From Rehmannia glutinosa (lineage: Eukaryota; Streptophyta; Magnoliopsida; Lamiales; Orobanchaceae), in NCBI GenBank assembly GCA_016081115.2, contig CM071931.1, positions 14,330,284 to 14,394,283 of the forward strand: a DNA stretch of 64,000 nt, given 5' to 3'. Positions within the stretch are counted from its first letter, which is position 1; each line of letters starts with the position of its first letter. Both the position numbers and the translations under genes were made by a program. The notes beneath the pieces are model-generated. The model was given only the letters and a program-made list of their open reading frames with translations, was not told the origin of the DNA and ran no database searches. Shown piece after piece: positions 45,040-54,634 of this stretch.

Positions 45040-45999
45040 CTTTTCTCTACAAGGGTAGACGTCATCAAAGAATATAACATTCCTTGATTCGATTATGGTA
45101 CCTTGATCATTTCCGGATTTTTGACTTATGTATCATAAACCTATATGCACTACTTTGGTATGCATATCCCACAAAGACACAATCAACTGTCTTTGGTCCA
45201 ATTTTAACTTGTTTTGGTTCGTATTGCTACCTTAGCCAAACACCCCCACACTTTAAGGTATTTATATAAGAGATGCTTACGATTTTTCCACAATTCGTAA
45301 GTGTCTTTATCTTTCCCTTTAAGTGGTATTTTATTCAATATGTGGTTGGTTAAAAACAGCCTTCCCCCACATATTCTCGGGGTAATCCGGAACTTATCAA
45401 CATGGCATTCATCATCTCTTTTAAAGTCCGGTTTTGCGTTCAAAGAACACCATTAGATCGCTTGTGGTGAATATGGTCTTTGTTGTTTGATGAATTATGC
45501 CCGATCGGGTACATAGTTCTTCAAATGGTGCAACATATTCGTCACCTCTATCACTCCGAATTATTTTAATCCTACGCAAGTTGATTTTCAACTTCATTTT
45601 TATAATTCTTAAAAGCCTCTAATGCTTCATCTTTGCTTTTTAACAAGTATAAGTAGCAAAACCTTGTGCAATCATCAATAAATGTGATGAAATATTTTTA
45701 CCACCTTTAGTTTGCACAAATTTCAGATCACACACAAGTATGTATCAACTCTAAAGGTGAAGTGCTCTTCTCAACCGAATGAAACGGTAATTTAGCCATT
45801 TTAGCTTCAACACAAACTTCACATTTTCTTTGTGAGTTTACTTGAGTAAATTAATTAATTCTAAATTTACCAATCTTTTTATCGCATTGATTTACATGTC
45901 CTAATCTAATATGCCATAACTTAGAGCACTCAAAGAATATAAAAGAAGAAGATTCATTCTTATTCATATTCTTGCCAAAACGGCGCACAATCATTACAT
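45040..45999 (-). pseudogene. integrase of element D
   Basis: The clearest part is 45443-45204: ILNKIPLKGKDKDTYELWKN and YKYLKVWGCLAKVAI, the conserved C-terminal end of the copia integrase region. Upstream (45450-45900) the catalytic-core DNA lies in broken frames; for example the DNA around 45520-45560 covers an SDRGDEY-type stretch. Confidence 0.7.
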
Positions 46000-46339
46000 T
46001 CATTTTGAGCGATCCTTTGTCTAGATAACCCTACCAATGAACTGTCCAAATTTGCTAAGTACAAACTTTTCGGACTCAAAAACTAGTCTAAACCCATGGT
46101 TCGAAGCGAACCCGAAATCGATTTTTGCGGATGTCCGGGACATGCAACACATCCTTCGGCTTCAACTCCTTTCCCGAAGTAAGCTTTAGCACCACTGTTC
46201 CAACGCCAAAGAACATCGGAGAAGAGGCGTGATTCCCCATATGGAGCTTCCTTCCTGGGTCGATGGGATGTAAGATGAGAATGCATCCTTATCGTAACGG
46301 ACATGTCAAGTGGCACCAAGATCCACTAACCATTCTTTC
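46000..46339 (-). pseudogene. protease of element D
   Basis: Minus-strand EWLVDLGAT near 46310-46340 is the aspartic protease site, with Leu in place of Ser/Thr in Asp-X-Gly and a stop right after Thr. The following MFFG-like DNA near 46205 and the downstream block are in other frames. Confidence 0.6.
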
Positions 46340-47307
46340 GGGTTATCCACCAAATTGGCTTCAAACACCACCGCCGACATGTTAACGCCTCTGTCGGCTC
46401 CCTTTCTTCAACCACATTGGCATTGGATTGCGGTTTGGTTTTCTTTTTCTTTCGTTTGGCAGTCCTTTTGCCATATGGTTCGCTTTGCCCGCGATTGTAG
46501 CAAGCTCCCGGAATTTTCCATTTGCCGGTTTCTTGCCTTTATCGTTAGGCCTTTTCTTGAGTTACTTGACGGGCCGTGCTCCATCAAGTTGGCTTTTGAC
46601 TCCATAGGGACAAGCTTGGACTTAGAGTCGATCCTCCTATTGTCTTCCTCAATTATGAGTTTGACAATCGATCCTCTAGTCCCATCTCCTTTCGCTTATG
46701 TTTGAGATAATTCTTGAAATCCCTCCAACTTGGGGGCAATTTCTCAATTAAAGGCGGCCACTTGGAATGCTTCCGGCAAAGCCATTCCTCGACAGAGATT
46801 TCATGTAGGATCAATCGGAACTTGAACTTGTTCCATCACGGTTTTAGAATCAACCATCACAAAATCCAAGAACTTACCGACAACAAATTTCTTTGTGCGG
46901 CATCCTCGGTTTTGTACTTCTTCTCCAAAGAATCCCACAATTCTTTTGAAGATTTCATAGCACAATACACATCAGTAAAGTGCATCACTAAGTCCGTTTA
47001 GGACATAGTTACGGCACATGAAATCACCCTGGCCCCATGCATCAAACGCAACGCGTTTTCAAAGATTTGTTTCGCTTCTCGGCAACAATGGGAGCGCCCT
47101 CGGTCGATATCTTCGCTGCACTCGAGTAGTCGGGTAAAATAACATTTTTGCTGCCACCTCTTCAAGTCGAAACCCATGAATTTTTCGGGTTTCTCGGCTG
47201 AAAGCGGGGAGGGATGATCGGGGATCCGCTTGTGCTTGCCATCGTGAAGTTCGATAATTGCTTTGCGATTGTTGATTACAATTGTACATGATCGGGAATG
47301 CCTTCAA
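46340..47307 (-). pseudogene. gag of element D
   Basis: The first open piece (47307-47059) begins MKAFPIMYNCNQQSQSNYRT. Later pieces hold a Lys-rich linker and a zinc-knuckle-like stretch near 46480-46510, in which one Cys codon reads as Arg (CYNRGQ) and the frame shifts before the last Cys. The gag type is the UBN2/retrotran_gag class, not determined further. Confidence 0.6.
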
Positions 47308-47589
47308 ATGGCAAATTACAGAAACAAAAGATTACAAGAAACTGAACTAGCTATTACAAAAGTAGAACTTTCAGAAGCCGAGTCGAGACGAATCTCTTTC
47401 CGCAGCAATTACGCCGTCGGCTAGTGCTCACGGTTTGACGTATTGCTTCCAAAGATGAAACGCTTACGTCTTACGTCAGGCAAGAGCACCACTAACACGT
47501 AAGCACATTCGAACTAGAAATGTCTTTCAAGGTAGTTGTTGGACTTAGTGCAGTTGCGGAAGATGAGTATATGCTTTTTTATGGAGTAT

Positions 47590-48310
47590 GAATTTTCTGT
47601 ACCAAACTGCAATGCACAAACATGTATAAATAGCCAACCATTCTACTGCGGGAGAAAAAACTGGGTAGTGGGCATTAATCACTTGTAACAACCAAGATGT
47701 TACATCCCACTACCGCATAAACTTGATCGGAGTAGTGGGCTAACCGTGAGTGACCACCGCTGCGGGAGTTATAACTCCAACATCACACGAATCGGACACC
47801 TATAATGTCCGATTCATTGGGCTCCAACAGTCCAACAAGTGTCTCGAATTTGGGCCAAGCCCATTTTCGAGTGGCAAAACTTTAGTGGACCTAGACCCAA
47901 TAGGGCCGGGCCGCCTGGCCCATGCCCATTCCCCGCCCGGGGCCCGGGGCGGCAGCGGCGTGTGGTCCACTTGTGATCATCCACTTGTGTTATAGTCTAT
48001 ACAACATATAACACCTTCTAGTAAATAAACTAGGATAAACATTGATTTGTATTTCATGTGGGATAAGGCAAAAGCCTTTCATTTCCCTTTACATAATCTT
48101 TACATAATGCCCATTTATGTGGCTACCTTCGTGTATTAATTTCTCACTCACCGAAATTCGGTTTTGAGAAATAAAAAATACTACGAACATCTACTCGGAA
48201 CGTAGATTAATAATATATAATTTAATTCCTACAAAATTAAATTTTTAGCCACCGAAAAATTGGTCAAAATCGGGTCGACACCCACTTTATCAAAATCAAA
48301 ATTTCCAACA
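47590..48310 (-). repeat. 5' LTR of element D (boundary at 47590 approximate)
   Basis: The part 47894-48310 repeats the left LTR. The minus-strand continuation to about 47590 contains CTATTTATACATG near 47635, a possible TATA region, so the true LTR is probably 0.7 kb or more. A clear primer-binding site was not recognised. Confidence 0.6.
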
Positions 48311-48937
48311 GACATTGCTCCCATGGGAAAAGGGTTAGGAATAGAACCATATTTATGAGACAAAGAGGAAGGGAATAAGTAAATAATTGAAATGTAGAGA
48401 AAACCAGTTTTCCGTGACAGTAAGCTTTGGAATTCCAGGGTTGGGGGGATGGTGTGTCTTGGCAGCTCAGCAGGTGCTTTGAGGGACATCATTCCACAAA
48501 CCTGGAATTTTTGTATGCACAAACCTGAAATATCTTTTCTGTGCAGATTGGGTTTTCATTTCTCTTTGAATGACATATTGAATTAGTGATCTTTCCACAA
48601 ATTTGTTTGTAAATGGTTTAAGTATCTCTGAGTTTGCTAAATTCAGATTTTACTCCTCTATTTCATGGACATTAACTTCTGTCTCTTTGATAAAAGAGTT
48701 TTTCTCTCAAATTCCCTAGGTCTCTCAATCAAAATATGTGAGTAAATAATTCTTGGATTCCCCATCTGTTTATCACTGCTGTATGATCTGTTTTATACGT
48801 ATGTTGTTGCATTATTAAGTAATGAAGTTTCATGCCAAGATAGTAAGTATGCTAAAATGTTTACAACAAATGGTATATGAAACAGTATTGATCAAGCTAA
48901 TATCATCGGTTATATTATCTATGAAAATACAGCTCAG
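48311..48937 (+). other. intron sequence right of the copia insertion
   Basis: No gene or repeat recognised. AT-rich, ending at the acceptor of exon 5. Confidence 0.5.
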
Positions 48938-49033
48938 CTGATCAAAAATCAGTGACTTATATGGTACACGACATATTGATCGTCATCAAGCTCGAGGGCT
49001 AGTGGGTTTGATTGACTTCTTTTGCTTCAGTGG
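48938..49033 (+). CDS. exon 5 of the 5'-nucleotidase-domain gene
   Basis: The block KISDLYGTRHIDRHQARGLV then GLIDFFCFS is readable (48948-49031). It continues the family order after FGRRK, although a 7.3-kb intron with a copia element lies between. If the exon begins after CAG at 48935-48937, the first codons are in another frame, so a one-base break lies near 48953. Confidence 0.8.
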
Positions 49034-49802
49034 GTTAGTTTGTTCTCTGTACATTTTCTCTTGCTATTCTAGTTTTCTTGTTACATTTCTCCATTTTTAT
49101 TTAAATGATTTTTTATAATATTTTGCCATGATTTATCATGAATGACTGCTTAAACTTAAATATTTACTTTAGTTTCAACTTCATACATATTTCATAACCA
49201 CCACATTCGTGAATTATTATTCTTTTTTTTTCAATTATAAATGACTGTGGGAATGAGCTTCGTCTTATATATTTTGAAAGCTGCCATAGCTGCTATGCTT
49301 ACAATTTCCGTTTGCATGGTTGTGTTAAAATATACTCACAAATGATGTTCACTTTTAAGCTTTGGTAAGTATTTTCTCCTCAATTTTGGTCATGAGAATT
49401 GCAGGAAGCTTTCAGAGTTATATATTCCACTTTAAAAAGGAAAAAACACTTACTTCTAACATATTTTCAGAGAACTCAGTATAGGCTACAAATGTTTAGC
49501 AAAATAAACGGTTGAATTTTCTTCAAGAATTCGTATGTCCCTGAAATTTCCCCTTTAAATGTTTCACCTAGGTCAGTCATATAACTAAAGTGTTGCTGTA
49601 TCCTTTTATGATAGAAACTGACTTACTAGTACTGTATGAATGTAGTGTCTTAATAAATAATATCTCATTTTTACCAATTTCCGCCACTAGGTTAAAAATG
49701 GAAACGTGGGGACTGATTTGATCAGAAACCTGATCAACCAGAAACATGTCACTAGATAGCCACGGCTGGTTGAATCAGTGTTATCTTCTTCTTATTCTGC
49801 AG
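49034..49802 (+). other. intron between exons 5 and 6
   Basis: AT-rich, no gene recognised. Confidence 0.5.
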
Positions 49803-49833
49803 GCATGCTTTATGCTGATATTATTCAACATTT
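49803..49833 (+). CDS. exon 6 of the 5'-nucleotidase-domain gene (short)
   Basis: Between CTGCAG (ends 49802) and TTT|GTAAG (donor at 49834) lie 31 bp. They encode Ala-Cys-Phe in one frame and ADIIQH in the next. Family members have a continuous Ala-Cys-Leu-Ile-Ala-Asp stretch here, so one base appears to be missing near 49811. No later exon was recognised. Confidence 0.6.
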
Positions 49834-50523
49834 GTAAGAAAAAAAAATTGAACATGGTATTCATATAATTCTGGTGAAAAGCATGTGTGTTGCACTTGAT
49901 TATATTCGAAATGTGAATATATTTTTTATATTTAATGAGTAGATATATATTTTCAGTTCCATTGGGATCCTATCCATTAGTCATGACAATACTTTTTGAA
50001 AGATTTGAAGGTCCCGAATGTCTAAGAACAAACGCACAGAGTAAAGTATTGTTATAAGTAGTAACACTTATACCAAATCACAACGGATAAATAAAGAATA
50101 CCACAAATAAAATCTTGTCTGCAGTAAAAATACTTGACCCAATTTTAAAGAATAGCACATTGAATCAAAATCAATTGGCAAAACCTCTGAGAATGTTGCA
50201 ATTCACAAGCATCCTTTTAAACCCCAATTTTAAAAAATCCCAAGCCCTAACTTATGCAAAATGAAATCTGAATTCAAGAAGGGTGGGATAAATACTATCT
50301 GGGAGAGCGGCACAAGATGGCGAGAAACAGGCGGTGGTGTGGCAACGCTCCGGCGCCAGTGAGACAGCCAGTCCGATGGTGGGTGATCGAGAACAAGGGT
50401 AGAAAATGGGAGAAAGGAAATGGGGGGAGGAAGAAGACTGTCCCGTATATGCAGCCAAAGTGGCGAACCTTAAGTCAAAAGGACGCCGTTTCAAGGCAAA
50501 AACGAAGGCGTTTTATTAAGAAG
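49834..50523. other. non-coding stretch after exon 6
   Basis: No further exon of the nucleotidase-domain gene was recognised. The open stretches at about 50252-50529 on both strands show no known domain and are not supported as genes. Confidence 0.4.
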
Positions 50524-51005
50524 GATTAGCGACAGAAACTATACATCGCTAAATTATTCCAAATTTCAGAATATTTTAAACTTTGGAAAAATAAATGCAA
50601 CAAATATAGCGATGGATAATATCCGTCGCTAATTTTTTAAGATTTTAAATTTAGCGATGGATACCATCCATCACTAAAAGTACCCTTACACTACATTACG
50701 ACGGATTTGTTATCTGTTGCCAATTGGGTTACTGTTCATTCATTTAATGACGGAAATCGTCCGGTCGCCATTTCATTTTTTATTTATTAAAATATTTTTT
50801 TGGTTTAATTTCGTTGTTATTCTATCGTTGATCCGTCGTTATTAGCAATATATCATGTTCGTCGCTAAGTTCCATTGTAAGCCGTCGTTTCATTTGTATT
50901 TATTAATATATATTTTTGGTTTAATTTCGTTGCTATTCGGTCGCTATAGCGACCGATTTTTTCCGTCGCTAATATTCATCACTAATCCGTGGATTTCTTG
51001 TAGTG
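50524..51005. mobile_element. CACTA-like non-autonomous element
   Basis: The right end TTTCTTGTAGTG (51005) is the complement of CACTACAAGAAA, a CACTA-type terminal sequence. CACTACA at 50689 could be the left end, flanked by TA as is the right end. Many copies of GCGA(C/T)GGA and TCCGTCGC words lie at 50524-50990, like the subterminal repeats of CACTA elements. The words start left of 50689, so the left end is uncertain or two elements are nested. Confidence 0.5.
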
Positions 51006-51144
51006 TAATAATATATTAATTTATGGAGATAGTATACAAGATTTTTTTGTTTGTGGATTATTGTCACACTTATCTAAAAATTATAGGAGGACTGCAAGAT
51101 GTTGATTTTGTTATTCTTGCCACCAAAATCACGCTTGTAATGTG

Positions 51145-51820
51145 TAGGGGTGTAAAAGATCCGAGCCGAGCTGAGCTTTAGACTGTTTGACAAATGTTTA
51201 TTTAATTTTATACGAGTTCTAGCCGAGCTCTCTTCAGATATGTTCGTGTTCGTTTGACTAAATTTTATAGTGTTTGAATTTGTTCGTGAACATGTTCGTG
51301 AACGACTTTGTATTCAAGTTCGTGTTTATTCAGTGTTTGTGGATATTGAATGATTTTGTTCGCAAACAATAAACAAAACAAACAAATAGAATTACCTTTG
51401 ATGAGTTCGTGTTCATTACATGTTCACGAACAAATTCAACTTTAATTTATATGTTCATGATAAATTTTTAATATTTTACGTTTAAATATTTTTTTGTATT
51501 ATACAGAATTATAGAGTATATTATAAGAACTACATATGTGTAACTTTTCAATATTTATATTTAACTTATAGGGATAATTTCACTTTTAAAATTAAGCTAT
51601 CTGAGCTTGTTCATGAACATTTTATAAACGAACGTTAAACAAGCTTATTCACGAGCTATTAATAAACGAGTATACAATTGTTCAAGCTCTGTTCGTTTAT
51701 TAGACGAGCCCTAAAATTTGTTCATTATATGTTCGTTAACTAAATAAACGAACATAAACGAATGTTGTCCGAGCTTGTTTACGAGTTGTTTGTCAAACAC
51801 TCTGTTCATTTATAGCCCTA
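51145..51820. mobile_element. hAT-type non-autonomous element with 8-bp TSD
   Basis: The ends are imperfect inverted repeats (TAGGGGTGTAAAAGA left; complement of the right end TAGGGCTATAAATGA). The flanks are an identical 8-bp GTAATGTG (51137-51144 and 51821-51828), the duplication size of hAT transposons. The interior is rich in TGTTCGTGAAC and GAGCTCG-like words. It has no ORF, so it depends on a transposase made elsewhere. Confidence 0.85.
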
Positions 51821-51828
51821 GTAATGTG

Positions 51829-52871
51829 GGTATTATATATAAGCAAGTTGCCGAGCAAAGAATAGATAATTGAGAGCGATGTATGAATTGTGAGGTTGAA
51901 GATTCTAATTCTATTATAAATCCCCTTTCTAAAAAATAAGATCAACAACAATAAAATTCTTACTAACTTAACAAAAGTCAAACCTTCTAAAAAAAAAAAG
52001 AATTGGCAAACGTCAAAGATAAGATTCAAGGTGACATCAATTTCAACAAGAAATAAATAATAATTGAGTTATTTTTTATGAAGTCGTCATAGATTACTGA
52101 TAAATGTATTAAATATTAAGAAAATATTAATTTATACATTTCATGGGGCCTTTATGAATTCTCGAATATGTATTATCTTATAAACTTAGTGAAATATTAA
52201 TTTAGCATGATGTACCCAAGTCAGGACTGGGCAAAAATATTACTTAAGCAAGGTTATTAATTTTCGAGTATTAAATTATTGAGGTTCTACTGTACTTTTA
52301 ATTGGAAAACACCTCGAACCAGGTTAGCAATCCGGTTCAAGCCTCCTAGTGGGAAAAGTTAGCAATTGTAGAGGAAAAGCGGTGACTCTTCGGGCAATTT
52401 TCTATATGAATGAAGGCCGAACTCACCAAAAAAAGAAAAATAGAAAAAGTTGTCAGTTGGACCTTTGATTGATTAACATTTCGTCATGGAGATTATTGGG
52501 AACGACATGGGAAGCGTGGGTCGCGGTTATGGGTAAGCGTCAAGATATTTTAGTCTAAAACATTTTTAAGCCACCCATGCGTCTTTGTTTAGCTCAGTAG
52601 CTGCAGGAGCGGGTTAGCTACTACACTGATTACGAAGGTTAGCTCCTAGACCTCGGGTGGTTGAGTGGAATCCCTTTTATTGAAATCAATTGTCTCACTT
52701 GTTGCGTTCTAGCTAAAGGGAATAATTTATTGTTGATACTGGTGCTAATTGAGTCGAAGTAGGTCTCGTGAGAAGAAGGAATACCGAGAGAAGAAAAAGT
52801 GACAAGAGGGTAGGAGAAGGTTGGAGTTTCATCATGTCTTCAAGGGAATAAATAAATCAATCAAATTACGG
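51829..52871. other. non-coding stretch
   Basis: AT-rich, no gene recognised. A tRNA-like D-arm phrase near 52590 has no matching T-arm. A minus-strand open stretch at 51793-52029 has no known domain. Confidence 0.4.
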
Positions 52872-53054
52872 AAGGGTTCTGTTTTTCTTTTAATGGGAGT
52901 TCTGGCTTTCAGTTTATGTGGTTCTATTGAATCAACATTAAATTTTGAAATATTAGCCAATCAGTCCTATCCCATGGCCTTGGAAATAATATTTTATATT
53001 AGATTTTTTATTGCTTTTGCTATCAAATTGCCAATCATAACCCAACATACATGG
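52872..53054 (+). pseudogene. ndhD: plastid ndhD fragment in nuclear DNA
   Basis: The translation KGSVFLLMGVLAFSLCGSIE, then STLNFEILANQSYPMALEII, then FYIRFFIAFAIKLPIITQHTW matches an internal membrane part of NAD(P)H-quinone oxidoreductase chain 4 of chloroplasts. The family protein is about 500 residues; only about 61 are here, without start or end. The flanks are not plastid-like, and a stop follows TW at once. It is best read as a nuclear insertion of plastid DNA, possibly through mitochondrial DNA. Confidence 0.82.
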
Positions 53055-53061
53055 TAACCTA

Positions 53062-53455
53062 ATATTTTCAAGAGGACTATTAATACGTTTTAGAGGGATT
53101 ACTAACACTTTTGACCGAAAAAAATAATATTTTTCTTGAGGACTACTAAAAATATTGTTCAAGGGGAGTACTAATATTTTTCAGAGATAATATTAATATT
53201 TTCAGGGGAAAAACTTATACTTTTAACAACCCTAGTGATACTACGCCACTGCCTAATAATACATCATTGCCTAATACTTTTTGAGGGGACAATTAATACA
53301 TTTTAGGTGGATTACTAATACTTTTGAGGGAAAAATCAATAGTTATTATGAGGACTACGAAAAATATTGTTCAAGTGGATTATTAATACTTTTTAGAGGC
53401 ACTACTACTAATACTTTTAACAGCATTAGTGATACTCCGTCACTGCCTAATATTA
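53062..53455. repeat. diverged tandem duplication (two units of about 180-215 bp)
   Basis: Unit 1 (53062-53275) and unit 2 (53276-53455) share, in order, GA(C/A)TATTAATAC-like words, GATTACTAA(C/T)ACTTTTGA, GAGGACTAC(T/G)AAAAATAT, TTGTTCAAG and TAGTGATACT(A/C)CG(C/T)CACTG. They differ by several small gaps. The function is unknown. Confidence 0.7.
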
Positions 53456-53995
53456 AAAAATGACACCGATCTAGAGATCCTATGACACCACCCCAAAATA
53501 TTACAAAAATGTCAACGCGTTCAAAATCATAAAAATGCCAACGCCTTTTCAGAATTACAAAAATAACACTGCCTAATTGTATTTGGGTCTATTTGGGGTC
53601 CGTCTAATAAATTTGAACCCGTTAGACCGTTTGACTGAAGTTTTTCCATTGTTCTTATATATGTATTCGATGATAATACGAGACTCAAGGGAGTAACTAT
53701 CAATTCTAGCATGGTATCACGAGTCGAAAATCTTAGGACAACCTCTCCCCATATAATTCAATTAGTGCTTAAAATGCAGCTCTAGTACAAATAGATCAAA
53801 TAGATATATGTTTAAGTACTGAATGAAATATGTAACCACGGATCTTAACTAAAATTTAAGGCTAATTTATAAGTTTATAAAACTAAGGATACTGGCATAG
53901 GAAGTAACTTAAACTTATAAAGACACGAATTAGAATAAACAATAAAATTTACAAATTCAATATTAGAATATAACTGGTACAATCAGGATATTAGT
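53456..53995. other. non-coding stretch with a possible copia LTR edge
   Basis: At 53701-53724 CTAGCATGGTATCACGAG looks like an LTR end (..CA) followed by a copia-like primer-binding site. No further copia sequence follows, so it would be a solo or degraded LTR. The rest is AT-rich and without a gene. Confidence 0.35.
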
Positions 53996-54524
53996 TGATC
54001 ACACACGAGCCGAGTTGGAAGAAAACTAATCCACATGGCCATTCAGCACATGTATACGTGGGACCCACAGGGCAACACAGACCAAGCCGGTGACGGGAAA
54101 ATTATGGCGGAAAATTTAAAGGATAACCATCCATTCGAACTTAGTGCTCCATTAGCACCAGAGGCTGCCACTTGTCAGCATAATATAAAGATGAGTCAAC
54201 AAGTGGCAAAAACTTGGCCAACATGCACGCTTAAAGAAGGACATGTGTCATTTTAAGATTATTTTAGTGATTAGTGCAATAGTGACTATTAAAAACCCAC
54301 TAATGAGAGGGGTATAAAAAGGCCTCATTTATGAGGAAAAGGACAAGAGAGAAATACTAGAGAAAAAAAGCTTGTAAAACTACTGTTGTACACAAAACCG
54401 ACCAGAAACTTTCGGCTCGGTATTATATATAAAAGGCAGAATTAGCCCTAAATTAAAGTCTATTTCTATTTCCACGTATTACATCTTCATATATTTTGCT
54501 TGTTGACCAAAACGCACGTCAACA
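53996..54524 (+). repeat. 5' LTR of the Tat element (left boundary tentative)
   Basis: The end CACGTCAACA lies 3 bp before the primer-binding site. The proposed start TGATCACACACGAGCC is where AT-rich flanking DNA gives way to mixed composition, but it cannot be verified without the 3' LTR. Confidence 0.6.
54313..54320 (+). promoter_or_regulatory. TATA box of the Tat 5' LTR
   Basis: TATAAAAA within GGGGTATAAAAAGGCC, about 210 bp before the LTR end, a normal U3/R position. Confidence 0.7.
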
Positions 54525-54527
54525 AAT

Positions 54528-54545
54528 TGGCGCTAGAAGGAGGGC
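54528..54545 (+). other. primer-binding site of the Tat element
   Basis: TGGCGCTAGAAGGAGGG follows the LTR end after AAT. Sites beginning TGGCGC are usual in Ty3/gypsy elements of the Tat/Athila group. Confidence 0.75.
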
Positions 54546-54634
54546 GACCCGTATAGGTCCAGTCCGAATTCCAAGCTACGTTAAATCACGAGAAGTCAGG
54601 TAAATCTATCCTTCGCCCCATCGAAATAGACAAA

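Larger units (their letters stand above)
42392..48310 (-). mobile_element. decayed Ty1/copia element D in an intron of the host gene
   Basis: On the minus strand the order is 5' LTR, gag, protease, integrase, RT and RNase H, then a polypurine tract and 3' LTR, in a family clearly different from copies A-C. It lies antisense to the host gene between exons 4 and 5. All coding parts carry frame breaks. The right LTR is longer than the left one, which is cut at about 42392, so no target duplication can be assessed. Confidence 0.85.
39274..49833 (+). pseudogene. 5'-nucleotidase-domain (HAD subfamily IG) gene, interrupted and partial
   Basis: This is the only host gene seen. Exons in order carry the HAD nucleophile motif FGFDYDYTLA (41321-41352), SLIYDLVKEYLVSE, FPIRGLYYDKSKGCLMKLDF, FGSIEPDGCYFGRRK, YGTRHIDRHQARGLVGLIDF and an ADIIQH block. 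These are hallmarks of the plant NT5DC/cytosolic purine 5'-nucleotidase-like family, in which the DxDxT aspartates act in phosphate transfer. Intron 1 contains a LINE fragment and the intron between exons 4 and 5 (about 7.3 kb) contains a copia element. Frame breaks occur after ALY in exon 3, before YGTRH in exon 5 and in exon 6. The rest of the protein (C-terminal half) is not found before 54000. It may be a pseudogene, or a gene with consensus errors whose remainder lies outside. Confidence 0.75.

Noticed and set aside
50252..50529. Open stretches on both strands near 50.3-50.5 kb
   Set aside because: No known domain, no splice-linked neighbours, and both strands open equally, so coding is not supported.
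52585..52680. tRNA-like phrase TTAGCTCAGTAGCTGCAGGAGC
   Set aside because: It resembles a tRNA D-arm, but no matching T-arm, acceptor stem or anticodon loop at the right distances could be found.
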